This document shows, one piece after another, positions 11,747-24,342 of a stretch of DNA of 64,000 nucleotides. Source of the DNA: Hevea brasiliensis (taxonomy: Eukaryota > Streptophyta > Magnoliopsida > Malpighiales > Euphorbiaceae); assembly GCF_030052815.1 (NCBI RefSeq), contig NC_079496.1, positions 70,607,652-70,671,651 on the forward strand, written 5' to 3'. The notes under the pieces were generated by a model. That model had not been told where the DNA came from and made no database searches. It saw only the letters and a program-made list of their open reading frames with translations. Positions within the stretch are counted from its first letter, which is position 1. Each line of letters opens with the position of its first letter. Position numbers and translations under genes: made by a program.

Positions 11747-13069
11747 TTGAAGAGGTGTTTAACTGAAGCTCCAGTTCTCACTTTACCTACTCCGGGTAAA
11801 GAATACACAGTTTATAGTGATGCTTCTCACAATGGGTTAGGCTGTGTACTGATGCAAGATCGGAATGTCATTGCTTATGCATCACGCCAGCTAAAACCGC
11901 ATGAGAGGAATTACCTAACACATGATCTGGAGTTGGCCGCTATTGTTTTTGCTCTGAAGATCTGGAGACACTATTTGTATGGGGAGAAATGCTACATTTA
12001 CACATATCACAAGAGCTTGAAGTACTTAGGCACCCAGAAGGAATTGAATTTGAGGCAGAGGAGATGGTTAGAACTCATTAAAGACTATGATTGCTTAATA
12101 GACTATCAGCCAGGGAAAGCAAATGTAGTGGCTGACGCCTTAAGTCGCAAGACTATGGCAAATCTCAGAGTTTCTCCCGTGTCCATGGTATATGAATTGA
12201 AAGCACAGCATGCCAGTTTAGAGATTGATGATGAGGGACAGACAGTAGTTGCTTGGCATGTACAGCCAGTGTTGATTGATCAGATCAGAATGGCTGCTCA
12301 GAGTGATGAAAAGTATCAGAAGCTACTGAAAGAAGTCCAGCAGGGCAAGAAACCTGAATTCTCTGTGAGAGATGATGGTTTATTGCTACATCAGGATAGA
12401 ATGTGCATTCCTAGTGATGTGGAATTGAGACAGATCATTATGAAGGAAGCACATGAGTCTCCATTTGCTATGCACCCTGGTGGAACTAAAATGTACAGAG
12501 GGTTGAAAGAGCATTACTGGTGGAAGGGTATGAAGAGAGATATAGCTGAGTTTGTTTCCAAATGCCTAACTTGTCAGCAAGTAAAGGCAGAACATCAAGT
12601 TCCAGCTGGGTTGTTACATCCTTTGTCAGTACCAGAGTGGAAATGGGAACGAATATCTATGGATTTTGTTATAGGACTTTCAAGGACACAGAGTAGTCAT
12701 GATGCACTATGGGTTATAGTTGACAGATTGACCTAGTCTGCTCACTTTTTGCCAGTTCGGATGGACTATAGCCTGGAAAGATTGGCCAGATTGTACATAT
12801 ATGAGATTGTAAAACTGCATGGAGTGCCAGTATCAATTGTGTCTGACAGAGATCCTAGGTTCACTTCTAGATTCAGGTAGTCTTGAGAGCCCTAGGAACT
12901 AGATTGAACTTCAAAGACATTCCACCCGCAGAGACGGATGGCGATGCGAGAGGGTTATTCAGACATTGGAGGATATGCTACGGGCTTGTCTGATTGAATT
13001 TGAAGGTAGTTGGGATACACACTTGCCTTTGATTGAGTTTGCTTATAACAATACCAATCAAGCATTGGG
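11747..13069 (+). pseudogene. G2 RNase H and integrase N-terminal/core, broken
   Basis: An open frame of 329 codons begins inside the RT-RNase H junction. RNase H motifs are [29 protein letters not shown], and TYHKSLKYL, where the usual TDHKSLKY has Tyr in place of Asp. The integrase zinc domain follows (H and H in [12 protein letters not shown], then CLTCQQ), then the catalytic core start [11 protein letters not shown] with its first Asp. A TAG at 12734 interrupts. In frame after it come SAHFLPV and [10 protein letters not shown] with the second Asp (about 12843-12870). The third catalytic residue falls in a stretch with a stop and shifts (about 12879-13000) and is not readable in one frame. 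Confidence 0.92.
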
Positions 13070-13678
13070 ATGCCTCCATATGAAGCATTGTATGGCAGGA
13101 AGTGTAGAACTCCCCTATGTTGGGATGAGGTAGGTGAAAGGAAGATGATTGGGCCAGAAATTGTTCAGCAGACAGAGGAAAAGATCAGATTGATTAGAGA
13201 TAGACTTAAGGCTGCATCAGACCGTCAGAAGTCCTATGTTGATTTGAAAAGAAGAGATGTTGAATACGCAGTAGGTGATAAGGTATTCCTCAAAGTTTCT
13301 CCTTGGAAGAGAATTATGAGATTTGGCAGAAAGGGGAAACTGAGTCCTCGTTTCATCGGACCATATGAAGTTCTGGAAAGAGTGGGTCCTTTGGCATATC
13401 GGTTGGCATTACCTCCAGAGCTAGCAAGGATACACAGTGTCTTCCATGTGTCCATGTTAAGGAGGTACAGATCTGACCCATCTCATGTACTATCAGTTGA
13501 AGAGATTGAAGTAAATCCAGATCTCTCATATGAGGAAGAACCCATAGAAATTCTGGCTTATGAGGTGAAGCAGCTGATGAATAAACAGATACACCTGGTT
13601 AAAGTGCTGTGGAACCATCATTCAGGCCAAGAAGCTACTTGGGAACGTGAAGAGGATATGAGGAGACAGCACCCATAG
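13070..13678 (+). pseudogene. G2 integrase C-terminus with chromodomain
   Basis: 202 open codons ending at the natural stop, just upstream of the polypurine tract. They begin with the end of the integrase core ([15 protein letters not shown]). The GPF/Y module follows (FIGPYEVLERVGPLAYRL, then IHSVFHVSMLRRY). The last 50 residues form a chromodomain-like segment (EPIEILAYEVKQL, VKVLWNHHSGQEATWERE). In chromoviruses this domain steers integration to marked chromatin; that role is inferred from the family. The frame is intact here, but the rest of pol is broken upstream. Confidence 0.93.
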
Positions 13679-13726
13679 CTGTTCAGAGGCTAATCCCAGG
13701 TCAAAATTTCGAGACGAAATTTATTT

Positions 13727-13740
13727 AAGGGGGGGAGAAT
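13727..13740 (+). promoter_or_regulatory. G2 polypurine tract
   Basis: AAGGGGGGGAGAAT directly abuts the 3' LTR start TGTAACACCC. It is the purine tract that primes plus-strand synthesis. Confidence 0.93.
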
Positions 13741-16700
13741 TGTAACACCCCTAAGTTCGGTAGTGCGTTCTACTGCTCCGGTGACCAGTGTTGTCCGGAC
13801 AGCTAGGATGCCTAGAACTACACTTCGATATGAGTGAGAAGACATAAAATAATGAAATACAAGAAAAGAAAATACAAGAAAAACAAAGGAAAAATAATAG
13901 CAAAGAAATGTGATCAAGTTAAGCAAGCCGGGAAACTTAGCGATGAGGGACCGCACCGGGAAGTCACGGTGTGGACCGTTGACTAGCCCTGGACTGCGGG
14001 GAACCCTAGAAAACATTTTTAGGACTTAAATAGACCCTTATTGAAGAATAAATATCATTAGAAAGATCAAAGAAAAATTAAATAATTAGTACAAAGAAAA
14101 GTAAGAAATCGAAAAACAGACAAAACCCGGTGTTACTGAAAAATCGGGAATGCAACCCGAACAAGGGCATTATGGTCATTTGACATCCCGAATTGTCTTT
14201 TGTCCTAAATGTCCATTAAAAATAAATAATATTACACTTAGAAAATGAAATGAAAAATTAATTTGGTGGTGCCTAAAGTAAATAGTGATAATTAAGGGTT
14301 TAATGTGAAATAAGTGAAAATTTAGCTTATTATATGATTAAAATTTGTGAGTGGGTCACTAAGGGAATAAAATAAACACATAATGGGCAGCTGTAATTCC
14401 ATTATCGCAGCAGAAAGTTCATCTTCTCCAAAACACCACACCTAGCCGAATTGAAGGAAAGGAGAAAACCTCCATGGGCGTTTGCATGCAACCTTCATCC
14501 ACTCCCTCATTTCACCTCTAAACACTTAGGTTCCTTCATGAAAAATTGTCTACACATCACAAGGAAGAGTTTGATACCAAATTTGAGAAGTTTAATCAAG
14601 GTTTAACAAGTTCCAACTATAAGGTAAGTTAGCATTTTTGAAGATAGCTTTGTTAAACATTGTGTGCATGTTATGGGTGTTGAATTTGTGAAGAAAATTT
14701 TTAAGTTTGAAGAGTTATTGAGATGTTCATTTTGGACAGCCATGGAGTCATGTAATTGATGAAATAATTGTGTATATATTTGATGAGAAATGTTGTTGGT
14801 TATGGTGATTTAATATCCTAATAAATTACTTCATATGTATATAGTGACTTTTGCACTTGGATGGAAATTGATGAATTGTGGGATACTTTGGTGTTGAGGA
14901 AAATTTTGGCAGCCTTGAGATTCTTGGATAAATGTATATGTTCATGAAGGTATTGGAAAAATATTGACCTTGAGAATTGATGGATATGTGTAAAGATTGA
15001 TTGTGTAAAGTGTATGTAAGAATTAGTGATGTTTAGGTGTGTATGTGATTGTATTTAGACTTTGTAAATGTGAGCTTTAATTGGTGTATTAAGGATGTTT
15101 GTAATCTGCCCAAAGTGATGTTAATGTAAAGTGGGATATGGTTTTGGTAATGAACCAAAATAGGAATGGTAAGGGAAGTGAACATATAGTAAGATACATG
15201 TGTAATTGATGTGTGTTTAAGCATGGTAGTTAAGGGCAGTATGCATTTTAGTCAATAACTTTAGATGTGTAACCTCAATTGGTATGAGACCAATTGGAGG
15301 TGAAACTAGGCACAAAATGTGCCAACTTTCATTGAGAAAGCATACCAAAATTCTGCTTGCAAGGTGATATGAAAAATGACCAATTCGGATTGAGTACATT
15401 TGAGGCCTGAAACTGACCAATTGGGCAGCAGTTAGTGTTTAGGCCATAACTCACTCAAAACAGGTCCAATTGACCTGAAATTTTAACCATAAATAGCTAA
15501 GACCCATACCTACAAGTCTTATAAAGACACCAAAACCCAGAAATGACGAGAAGCAAGTCAAAAAGCTTGCACAAGTTCGGGTCCAAAAACTGGCCGAACC
15601 AAAGTTGACCAAATTGACCTAAAATAGACCTAATTTGATACCAATTGACCAGCAATAGTATAATAACCATAACTTGGTCTACTTAACTCAGATTGATCTA
15701 AAATTTTGCCCCGCATGCAATAATACATAGATCTACAAGTTTTTAGTTTTGACCGAAACCTGAAAACCGAGGGAATTAGGTCGTCCGGCTAGGTCAAACT
15801 AGTATCCCGAAATCCAACAATTTGCAATGAAATGCAAGAAAACGCAAAATACATAGAATTGAGTTTGGTAACACGTACCAATCCTAAAACATTATCGAAT
15901 GTGACATATTAAGGACACTAAAACCTAATTTACCAAAAACGCATCGAGGGTCGGTATATTAGGTAATTGAGCAAATAATAGCCTTTAGTGAATTATTTAT
16001 CGAACATTATCGTTAGAGACAGTTTAATTTAGTACTGAAACACTTCAAATTGTATTTCTCAGTTACCAAATACTCGGAAAAAGGGAAGGAAATACTGAGT
16101 CCAAACCCGGAGACAGTTATCAGAAGTTTGTGCACAACTAGTTTTCAACTGATTTTGCTCTGAATAATATTTCCTATGATTAATTGTATGTTATTGTTTT
16201 AAATTGTGTTTGTGCACAACAACTATTTCTTTTGAATTATTTTCAATTGAAATAAATTATGACGATTTGCATATTATTGCTTTAAGTTGTGAAATTGTGA
16301 AAAATGGTTTGAATGATTTTTTATGGATACTTATTGATTGAAAAGCACTGTAATTGGTTTGAAACCACAGCTATCATGTACATTGACTGTATTCCTCGCT
16401 AGCTTGTCTAGTGGGATGAATTAATTCCCTCTCTGGTTGAAGTGTTGAGGTGTGTGCCTGCTAAGGACGAATAGAATGAGTACTCATATTTTTGCTAGCT
16501 AGCTGTGTTATTCCTCATTAGTCATTGACTTTTGGGATCAATTGAATACCTCATTAGCCATCGGCTTTTGAGATGAATTGAACTTGGGAACATGATTAAA
16601 GCTGTGTGTGATTTATTGATATGTATTGTGAGATTGTGAAATGAATTTAAACTCTTATTGACATATACTGTCTTTTGAATTCAACCATGATCTGACTTAT

Positions 16701-17479
16701 TGAAATTTATTGTGATATGAGAAATGGAGTTTAAATTCTGGTTGACAATTATTGTATTGAAATTAACTATGGTTTTAAGTATCCACTATTTATATGATTT
16801 ATGAATTGTGATTTAAATTGTATTTGGTTAATGTTGTGCACCACTGAGACATTGTCTCAGCGATAGCTTTATTCTTTGTCGCAGTAGGCAGGCAAACGAG
16901 CGTGATTAGGCTGCTAGTATCTCCAACGAGAGACTACCGGGTATAATGAGTATACTAGTATTTTGTATTTTGTAATGTAATGTATGTTCACTGTATGTAC
17001 ATATTGTTTTTGGTTTTGAGCAGTTGTAAATAAAAATTGTACATTGAAGTTGTAAAATAATTATGAGTTATTTTGACTCGTAAAATTGTATTATATTTTC
17101 TCTATCTCAGTTCTTAACAAATTACTGTGAATTTGACTTGAGAACTGTGTTGGGTTGAGAAAAATGTTGAAGTTGAGATTTGGAAATTTATTGAAGTGTT
17201 TTTCACTGGTTTTCTGAAGAACTGTTTTGTCCAAAATACAGATGGCACTCTGCCAAAATTTTTACAGAAATTCCAAATAATTCAAATGTGTTAGTTCTAT
17301 CACTACAATTTAAAAAGGTTTTTAATACCTGTAAATAGTGCTCACCCCGGTAAAAGAAGTAAGAAAATTTTTTAAAATCCCTTGTAGTGTATTTGATGGG
17401 TTATCAATAGACGTAGTTGGTAATTCATTAGGTATACTACGGGATCATGTTATGCCTTACAGAGGGGTAGGGTGAGACA
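13741..17479 (+). repeat. G2 3' LTR (3739 bp)
   Basis: Pairs with the 5' LTR; ends GGGTGAGACA. Visible differences from the 5' copy include the segment near 13970-14000 against 5385-5410. The stem-loop is repeated at 16839-16870. The short antisense open frames shared by both LTRs are by-products of the LTR sequence and have no recognisable motif. Confidence 0.95.
16839..16870 (+). other. Conserved LTR stem-loop, G2 3' LTR
   Basis: Identical stem and loop to the 5' LTR copy: CTGAGAC-ATT-GTCTCAG at 16844-16860. Confidence 0.7.
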
Positions 17480-17484
17480 GTTTC

Positions 17485-18676
17485 AGTCATAATTTGATAA
17501 TGCAATCTACATGAAAGTTGTTCCGCTATGTCTTAGCTTTAATTAATTTTTTAAATAACTTAATTTAGAGTTCTGGATCTCTAGTTATGTTCAAATTACT
17601 AGACACTGCTCTGGGTGCCTTATCCTGCAAATTCCTATTTTTCCAAATTTTTACCTTAAATTTGCATTCTATGTCTGGGCATTTAAGCTTAGAATTTGGA
17701 CAAGGTCCCAAAAATAATGTTTTAGCCCTTCGTCTTAAGTTTTCAAATCACTTTGAATCACCTAAATTGGAGTTTTGGAGAGGAAGTTATGTCTTGATTA
17801 CTATCCAGAGGTCACCGGGCAAAAATGGCTGAAATGTAGGATTTCCAAATTTGAGATTTCTAAATTATTCTAACATTTCCCCTAATTTGCCTCAAGAACT
17901 GGGTTTAGGTCAAAACATGAAATTTGTAGTTCTATGTCTTATGGTTATTTTTGCTTTTAAATCACCTAATTTGCATCTATATAGCTCTAGTTATGGCAAT
18001 TTTTCCAAAAATGGTTGGATACCTAAATTTTCTAGAATTCAGGTCCAGTCTAGAATTAGGACAGATTCTTGGACTTACAATGCTTAAGCAATTTGATTAA
18101 ATTAGGGTCATAATTTGGCTTCATAGTCTTCATAATAATTTCTCCCCTATGTCTCAAGATTACACAGGTTCAAGAATTAGCAAATTTAGAGTTTTTTAGA
18201 GTGAGTTATGCTTAATTCATTAGGTACTATTCATTTGGTCAAATTTTCCAGGTCCAGAATTGCAATTCTGGATTCAACCCTAAATTGAGGTATCCTATGG
18301 TCATTTTCTGGGCAAGTTTCTAACATGAAACTTTGAGCATTATATCTTAGGTTGCATCTCTAATTGGTTTCACACTAATTGGAACTATGTAGCTCAACTT
18401 ATGAGCCTCTAACTACACTGGACTCAAGCTGTCTAGCATCAAACCTAGGGTTCACTTTCATTTCCATTAATCCCTTCACCAAAACAACATCATTCTTTAT
18501 TCGATGCACACCAATTGACCAAAATTAGACCTTATGAACATCAATTGAACCTCATACCACATAAACCCTAATTTCTCAAAATCCTAAATTCTCATCTTCC
18601 AATTTTAACAAATCCAATCAAATTCAACTACCTAATTCATACATGCACCTCTAATAACACTAGAAAATCATGTTTA
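17485..18676 (-). repeat. G0 LTR, third segment
   Basis: Continues the G0 LTR after G2 and its TSD. It has the same style as the other gypsy LTRs: repeated statements of TCACCTAAATTGGAG and AGTTATG... motifs, here on the minus strand. It is interrupted at 18677 by copia element C1, and the rest of the G0 LTR would lie beyond C1, outside the window. No coding region is seen; open frames at 17587-17832 and 17851-18087 lack any motif. Confidence 0.7.
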
Positions 18677-18803
18677 TGTTAGTAGTATGCCCTAGAGCAT
18701 ATCATATTGTATGTATCTTATACATTTTTAATTAATAAAAGGCATTTTTCACTTTTCTGTTTATATAATTTATTTATGGATAATTGAAAAGGTCCATTGA
18801 TAT
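18677..18803 (+). repeat. C1 copia 5' LTR, first part
   Basis: Starts TGTTAGTAGTATGCCCTAGA, the inverted equivalent of the C2 and C3 LTR end, and continues to GGTCCATTGATAT. There G3 inserted, duplicating GATAT. The LTR resumes at 52579 with GATATTTTGTTAGAAAT, exactly as in the uninterrupted C2 LTR read on its minus strand (around 20985-21035). The possible outer TSD GTTTA (18672-18676) cannot be tested because the other end of C1 is outside the window. Confidence 0.9.
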
Positions 18804-19038
18804 TGTGAAACCCTTCACCCGTCTACAGTGTAGCCGAGCAAGGCATGTCACACTCGGTGTCGAAGCACCCTATCTTATCTTACTTTATTCCTTTAATAAT
18901 TTGATATCGTTATATTTTAATATCAATTATTTTTTTATGGAGAAACCAGCGGAGTTTCCCATATTTTCTTAAATATTGACGTGATTCACTATTCACCTGT
19001 TTGAAATTTTTAATAATATTTTCAAATAAAGATCTCAT

Positions 19039-21147
19039 TGAAGGAACGGAAGCATGAAAAACACAAATTTATACCATTGAATTCAAAAAAATTTCGCCTA
19101 GGGTCACATGCACCATGCAAGATTTATTTTTATCTATTTGATTTCAATGATAAACAATATATTAAAACTCTTTTAATATGTTTTTGGATCTGTATTTGCC
19201 ATTTAAGATTTTAAAATTAATCAGATTAATTTTAGAACCCTAGATTAAATCAAGAACGATTACACTAACCTCTTGATGCACTGCAGCGTGTCTGCGCCTT
19301 TGAGATTCGTCTTCAGGACACCAAATGTTGTCCCTCTAGCTTGTCCACACCAAGAACACCTATGGCAGCCCTTGAACAGCCTCTAAAGCTTTTTCTATTA
19401 ATTAGAAATTCAAGTTCTGCCTTTTAAGAGATTAGAGATGTAAACAGGACACTAGAAACAATTTCTAGTGTTCTTAATTCAAGAGATTGATGGCTAATCT
19501 CTTTGAATTGATGAGAGATGAAGAGAAATAGCTGGAGAGGCTCAAAGTGGCGTGACAAATGAGAGGAGAGGCTACTGGTTATTTTTTCTTTTCATAACCA
19601 CACTTAAATAGCTAGGTTAACACATTAAACCCTAGCCACATGTCACCTTTTGATTAGCTCTAGGTTTAAGTGACCCAATCACATTGTGCCAAGTGTCAAA
19701 CCTATATTTAATCTTGATTTTAATCATCTTACATGATTAAAAAACATTTGGCAAGCTTATGTGTAATCCCATGTGTCACCATCTCATGGTGCCATGTGTC
19801 ACACTGTGAAATGACCAAAATGCCCCTGTGTCTTAATTTTGAGTTCTTAACCCAAAATAATTATTTTCTTCTTCTAATTAATTAATATCAAATATAAATT
19901 AATTAATTAATCTCTATTAATTAATTTCTCATCAATTAAATTCATATTTAAACACTTTAAATATAAATTTAATTTATGCTACACATCCAATAATCTAGAT
20001 TTGGTTTCAAGTCATGCTAGGGACTTTGCAATTTAATTGCAAACCAAACTTATTTAATTAATCAATTAAACTCTTTAATTAATTAATTAAATCATATTTA
20101 AATAGATGATAACTTGTGTATGTGTGTGACTTACTAGGCTCATCACTAATTGGCAATGAGACATGATATCAACTCTTAATATCATTAGAACTCTTTCTTA
20201 CCATAAATGATTTCTCAAAATCATTTTATGAACCTCATAGACCATGGTTGACACCTAGCATAGCATGCCATGGCCACCCAATTAGTAATAAGATTTACCT
20301 TAAATGAACTTATAATCATATGTTACCATGCACTAGAATCTCTCTGTTACAAAATCCCAACTCAAATTGGAGTCATGGTTTATGTCAAATTCCATTTGCT
20401 ATGAATATTATGTTCTCTTTTAATTCCAGTTCTTGATTAAAAAGATTTTTCTCATCAGAAACTCTTTTCTGAATAAATCTATCTGTCCTGGCCAGGAACT
20501 TGAAACATCAAGAACAATTAAATGAACATAGGATTTTATCTCTATTTACTTAGAGGAACAGATTCCATCTTGATCAACACCTACCTCCATATATAACTAG
20601 TAGGAGCCAACACATGCCCATATACCCATACATAGTACAAGTATGAAAGCAGTATCAAACTCAAACTACCTATATACAAGATAATTGTGCTATCTCAGGT
20701 CTAAAGATTATATACACTGATATGATTTATGACAAAACATTGACAAGAGTAAACTCCATGTGCTTGTCATAAGTGTCACTGGTTCGGCCTACTTATCATT
20801 TATAAGTGCCTATCATGTTTGTCATATGGCATGAGACTCACCATTCCATCTTATTTATATCTCATATAAATAACTTGGGAACAAACATGAATACAATCTT
20901 TCTGGATAAGTCATGTCCTTATTATGAAGTATCCTCGATTGTGAACCTATTTATGATACTTTGTGCTAGAAATATTGTCATTCATATTCTTAACAACTTA
21001 AGAATAATATTTCTAACAAAATATCAATGGACCTTTTCTATTACACATAAATATATTATGTAAACGGAAAAGTGGAAATGCCTTTTATTAATAAAATTAT
21101 GTACAAGATACATACTAAATGGTATGCTCTAGGGCATACTACTAACA
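19039..21147 (-). repeat. C2 3' LTR
   Basis: On the plus strand it runs from TGAAGGAACGGAAGC to GGGCATACTACTAACA. It matches the other C2 LTR along its full length without a net length change. No gene is present; the open frame at 20806-21063 recurs in other copia LTR copies and has no motif. Confidence 0.95.
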
Positions 21148-21161
21148 ATCTCCCACTAGCA
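21148..21161 (-). promoter_or_regulatory. C2 polypurine tract
   Basis: The minus strand reads GTGCTAGTGGGAGAT up to the 3' LTR. It is short but in the expected position between the pol stop codon and the LTR. Confidence 0.7.
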
Positions 21162-21720
21162 CTAGAGCCATTCATTACAATATCTTAGACCTATCTTTTC
21201 AAGATGTCGGTCTAACTGAGTCTGTGACATAGGCTTAGTGAATGGATCAGCTGAATTTTCAGCTGATGCTATTTTCTGCATGGCTATATCGCCTTGCCCA
21301 ACTATATCTCTGATAATGTGGTAGTGCCTTTCTATGTGTTTGGATTTTGGGTGAGACCTTAGTTCCTTAGCTTTGTATGATGCTCCATTATTGTCACGGT
21401 GTAGTGGAGCTGGCGACTCAATGGAAGGAACTACTGTAAGTTACATCACGAACTTCTTTATCCAAATAGCTTCTTTTGCGACATCGATGCAAAGAACATA
21501 CTCGACCTCGATGAGTGGAATCTGCGATGCGTGCTCTGTTTGGAACTCTTCCAAGATCGCACCTCCATTACAAATGAACACATATCCAGAGGTAGACTTT
21601 CTATCATCGATATCTGATTGGAAATCAGAATCAGTATAACCATCTAATTGCAAGTCTCCACCTCCATAAATCAAGAATAAATCCTTAGTTCTTCTCAAGT
21701 ACTTAAGAATATTCTTGTGA
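21162..21720 (-). pseudogene. C2 RNase H and pol C-terminus, broken
   Basis: The minus strand encodes the copia RNase H segment LDGYTDSDFQSDIDDRKSTSG (catalytic Asp pair; 21441-21698). After a damaged stretch at about 21370-21440 comes the typical C-terminal tail with SADPFTKPM and HLEKIGLRY, ending with a TAG stop at 21164-21162. It is separated from the upstream RT frame by a frameshift near 21700-21720. RNase H removes the RNA strand of the RNA-DNA hybrid. Confidence 0.9.
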
Positions 21721-24300
21721 TTATCGATGTTCCAAACACGGATTTGATTGATACCTGCTAGTCAAACTAACAGCATATGCGATATCCGGCCTAGTACACA
21801 ACATTGCATACATTAAACTTCCAATAGCCGAAGCATATGGAATCCTAGCCATCTTATTTCTTTCTTCAGGTGTCTTTGGAGACATCTCTTTAGAAAGATG
21901 GATACCATGTCTCACTGGTAACAATCCTCTCTTGGAATCAAGCATGTTAAACCTCTTTAACACCTTTTCCAAGTATGGACTTTGGGATAAACCTATTATT
22001 CTTTTCGCTCTATCTCTATAGATGCGAATCCCAAGAATATAGGTTGCCTCCCCTAAGTCTTTCATGGAGAATGTATTTGATAACCATACCTTTATAGTTG
22101 TCAACATACCTGTGTCATTACCTATCAACAGTATGTCATCCACATATAAGACAAGGAAAGTGATAGCACCGTCACTAACCTTCTTATATACACATGGCTC
22201 ATCCTCATTTTTGATAAAACCAAAGGATTTAATGGCTTCATCAAAACGGATGTTCCAACTCCTCGAAGCTTGTTTCAACCCATAAATGGATCGCTTTAGC
22301 TTGCATACCTTGGAACCATCTTGGGATTCAAATCCTCTAGGTTGTTCCATGAAAATGTTTTCTTCAATGTATCCTTTGAGAAAAGCTATTTTGACATCCA
22401 TCTGCCAAATCTCATAATCATAGTATGCAGCTATTGCTAATAAAATCCTAATTGATTTAAGCATGGCAACAGGCGAGAAAGTCTCCTCATAGTCTATTCC
22501 TTGCCTTTGGTGAAACCCTTTCGCTACTAGCCTTGCCTTATAGGTCTCCACCTTTCCATCCGAACCAATTTTCTTCTTGAAAACCCATTTGTTCCCTATA
22601 GGTACAATACCTTCAGGTGGGTCAACAAGATCCCAAACTTGATTCTTATACATGGAATCAATCTCGGATTTCATACCATCAATCCATTTTGAAGAGTCTA
22701 TATCTGATATAGCTTCTTCATAGGTAAGTGGATCATCTCCATTATCTACTTCTTCATGAGTAGACAACTCTTGTTCTTCTTCATAAAGAAAACCATATCT
22801 CACTAGTGGGTGAGATACCCTGGTTGTTCTACGAGGAACAGCTGTAGATGTTTCATCAATGGGTATAGGTTCACTAGATGGATCTATATCCATTTGATCT
22901 ATTGGTTGGTCAGAATTCTCTAATTCTAACTCTATTTGCCTTCCTTTGCCTCCTTCTTGAACAAACTGTTGTTCAAGAAATGTGGCATCTCTACTTATCA
23001 TAACCTTTTGTGAAGTAGGCAAATAAAAATAATATCCAAAACTATCTTTTGGATATCCAACAAATCGACCTTTTTCTGATCTGGTCTCCAATTTATCAGT
23101 ATTCAGCTTTTTGATATAAGCTGGACAACCCCAAATCTTAACATGCTTTAGACTTGGTTTTCTTCCATGCCATATCTCATAAGGTGTGGAAGAAACTGAT
23201 TTTGATGGAATCCTATTCAGAATATACAAAGCTGATTCTAATGCAAATCCCCAAAAGAAGATTGGCATATCAGTATAGCTCATCATACTACGTACCATAT
23301 CCAATAGGGTACGATTTCTCCTTTCAGATACACCATTCAGTTGTGGCGTTCCTGGAGGAGTCAGCTGAGAAACAATGCCATGCTCTCTCAAGTATTCATC
23401 AAATTCAGTACTCAAATATTCACCTCCACGATCTGATAGAAGAGCTTTAATACTTTTTCCTGTTTGATTTTCTACTTCAGATTTAAATTCCTTAAACTTT
23501 TCAAAGGATTCATGTTTGTATTTCATCAAATATAAATACCCAAACCTTGATTTATCATCAGTAAAGGTAATAAAACAATGAAAGCCCCCTCTAGCCATTT
23601 CTTTAAACGGACCACATACATCACTATGTATTAATTCCAAAATATTTTCAACTCTTAGCCCTTGTCCAACAAAGGGTGATCTAGTCATTTTGCCTTGAAG
23701 GCAAGATTCACAAGTTGGAGTAGGCTCAGAGCCCAATGAGGATAGAATCCCCATTTTCTCCAATTTTGCAATCCTATCTTCTGCAACATGACATAACCTT
23801 AAGTGCCAAATATATTTTGAACTTGAGTTGGTTTTCACCATGGCATTGTATTCTTTTAGATCACTTGCATTCAATTTGTGTTTGTCATTATTATCCAAAT
23901 AACAAAGACCATCATTCATATAACCCGAACCAACATATTTATTTCCAAAATAAATATTGTAAACATCATCTGTGAACTGAAATTCATAGCCATTTCTAGT
24001 CAAACTAGATATAGAAATGATATTCTTAAAAGCATCAGGTACATATAAAATATTATCCAAACACAAAACATGTCCAAACATGTAAAAAGATTTAGATCCT
24101 ATGGCTAAAGCTTCAACAGTTGAGCCATTGCCAATCCGGACTCTAACATCTTGAGAACGCAAGTCGCTACTATTTGCTAGTTCTGCATATCATTAGAAAT
24201 GTGAAGCGGCACCGATATCTAAAACCCAAGTGTAGATGAACTATGAGTATCATCATAATCTAAATAACAAGATATGGACATACCTTAGAAGGTGTATCCT
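21721..24300 (-). pseudogene. C2 pol: protease end, integrase, reverse transcriptase
   Basis: The longest open frame of the window is 813 codons, 24162 to 21721. Integrase zinc domain: H120, H125 and C151, C154 (HLRLCHV, CESC). Integrase core: D181 (HSDVCGP), D244 (LSDRGGEY) and E280 (NGVSERRNRT), a D,D35E arrangement. An acidic linker (about 410-500) precedes the RT domain (WVFKKKIGSDGKVETYKARLVAKG). RT catalytic residues are D589 (QMDVKIAFL) and the YVDD box at 673-676. Immediately upstream (24162-24300) the protease site reads WVLDIGAASH in another frame, so D-T/S-G has become D-I-G and the start of pol is lost. The catalytic residues of integrase and RT are all present; the reading frame as a whole is not. 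Confidence 0.95.
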
Positions 24301-24342
24301 TCTTGTCCTTGAGAGAAGCAAGATACTGCAGGCGGTTCCTTT

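Larger units (their letters stand above)
5158..17479 (+). mobile_element. G2: complete Ty3/gypsy retrotransposon, Tekay/Del type
   Basis: A full structure in order: 5' LTR (5158-8894), 8-base spacer, PBS, gag, protease, RT, RNase H, integrase with C-terminal chromodomain, polypurine tract and 3' LTR (13741-17479). Both LTRs start TGTAACACCC and end in CA. The element is flanked by a perfect 5-bp TSD GTTTC at 5153-5157 and 17480-17484. It is inserted in the G0 LTR, on the opposite strand. The integrase chromodomain and very long LTRs are features of the Tekay/Del chromovirus clade; that assignment is from family knowledge. Several stops and frameshifts make it non-autonomous now. Confidence 0.95.

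Noticed and set aside
18677..18803. A short solo remnant of a copia LTR
   Set aside because: The missing remainder continues precisely at 52579 after the duplicated GATAT, so it is the first part of one LTR split by G3.
20806..21063. 85-codon open frame repeated at 28663-28920 and 51499-51756, looking like a conserved small protein
   Set aside because: It lies wholly inside copia LTRs; the repetition is LTR identity. It has no domain and is antisense to the element.
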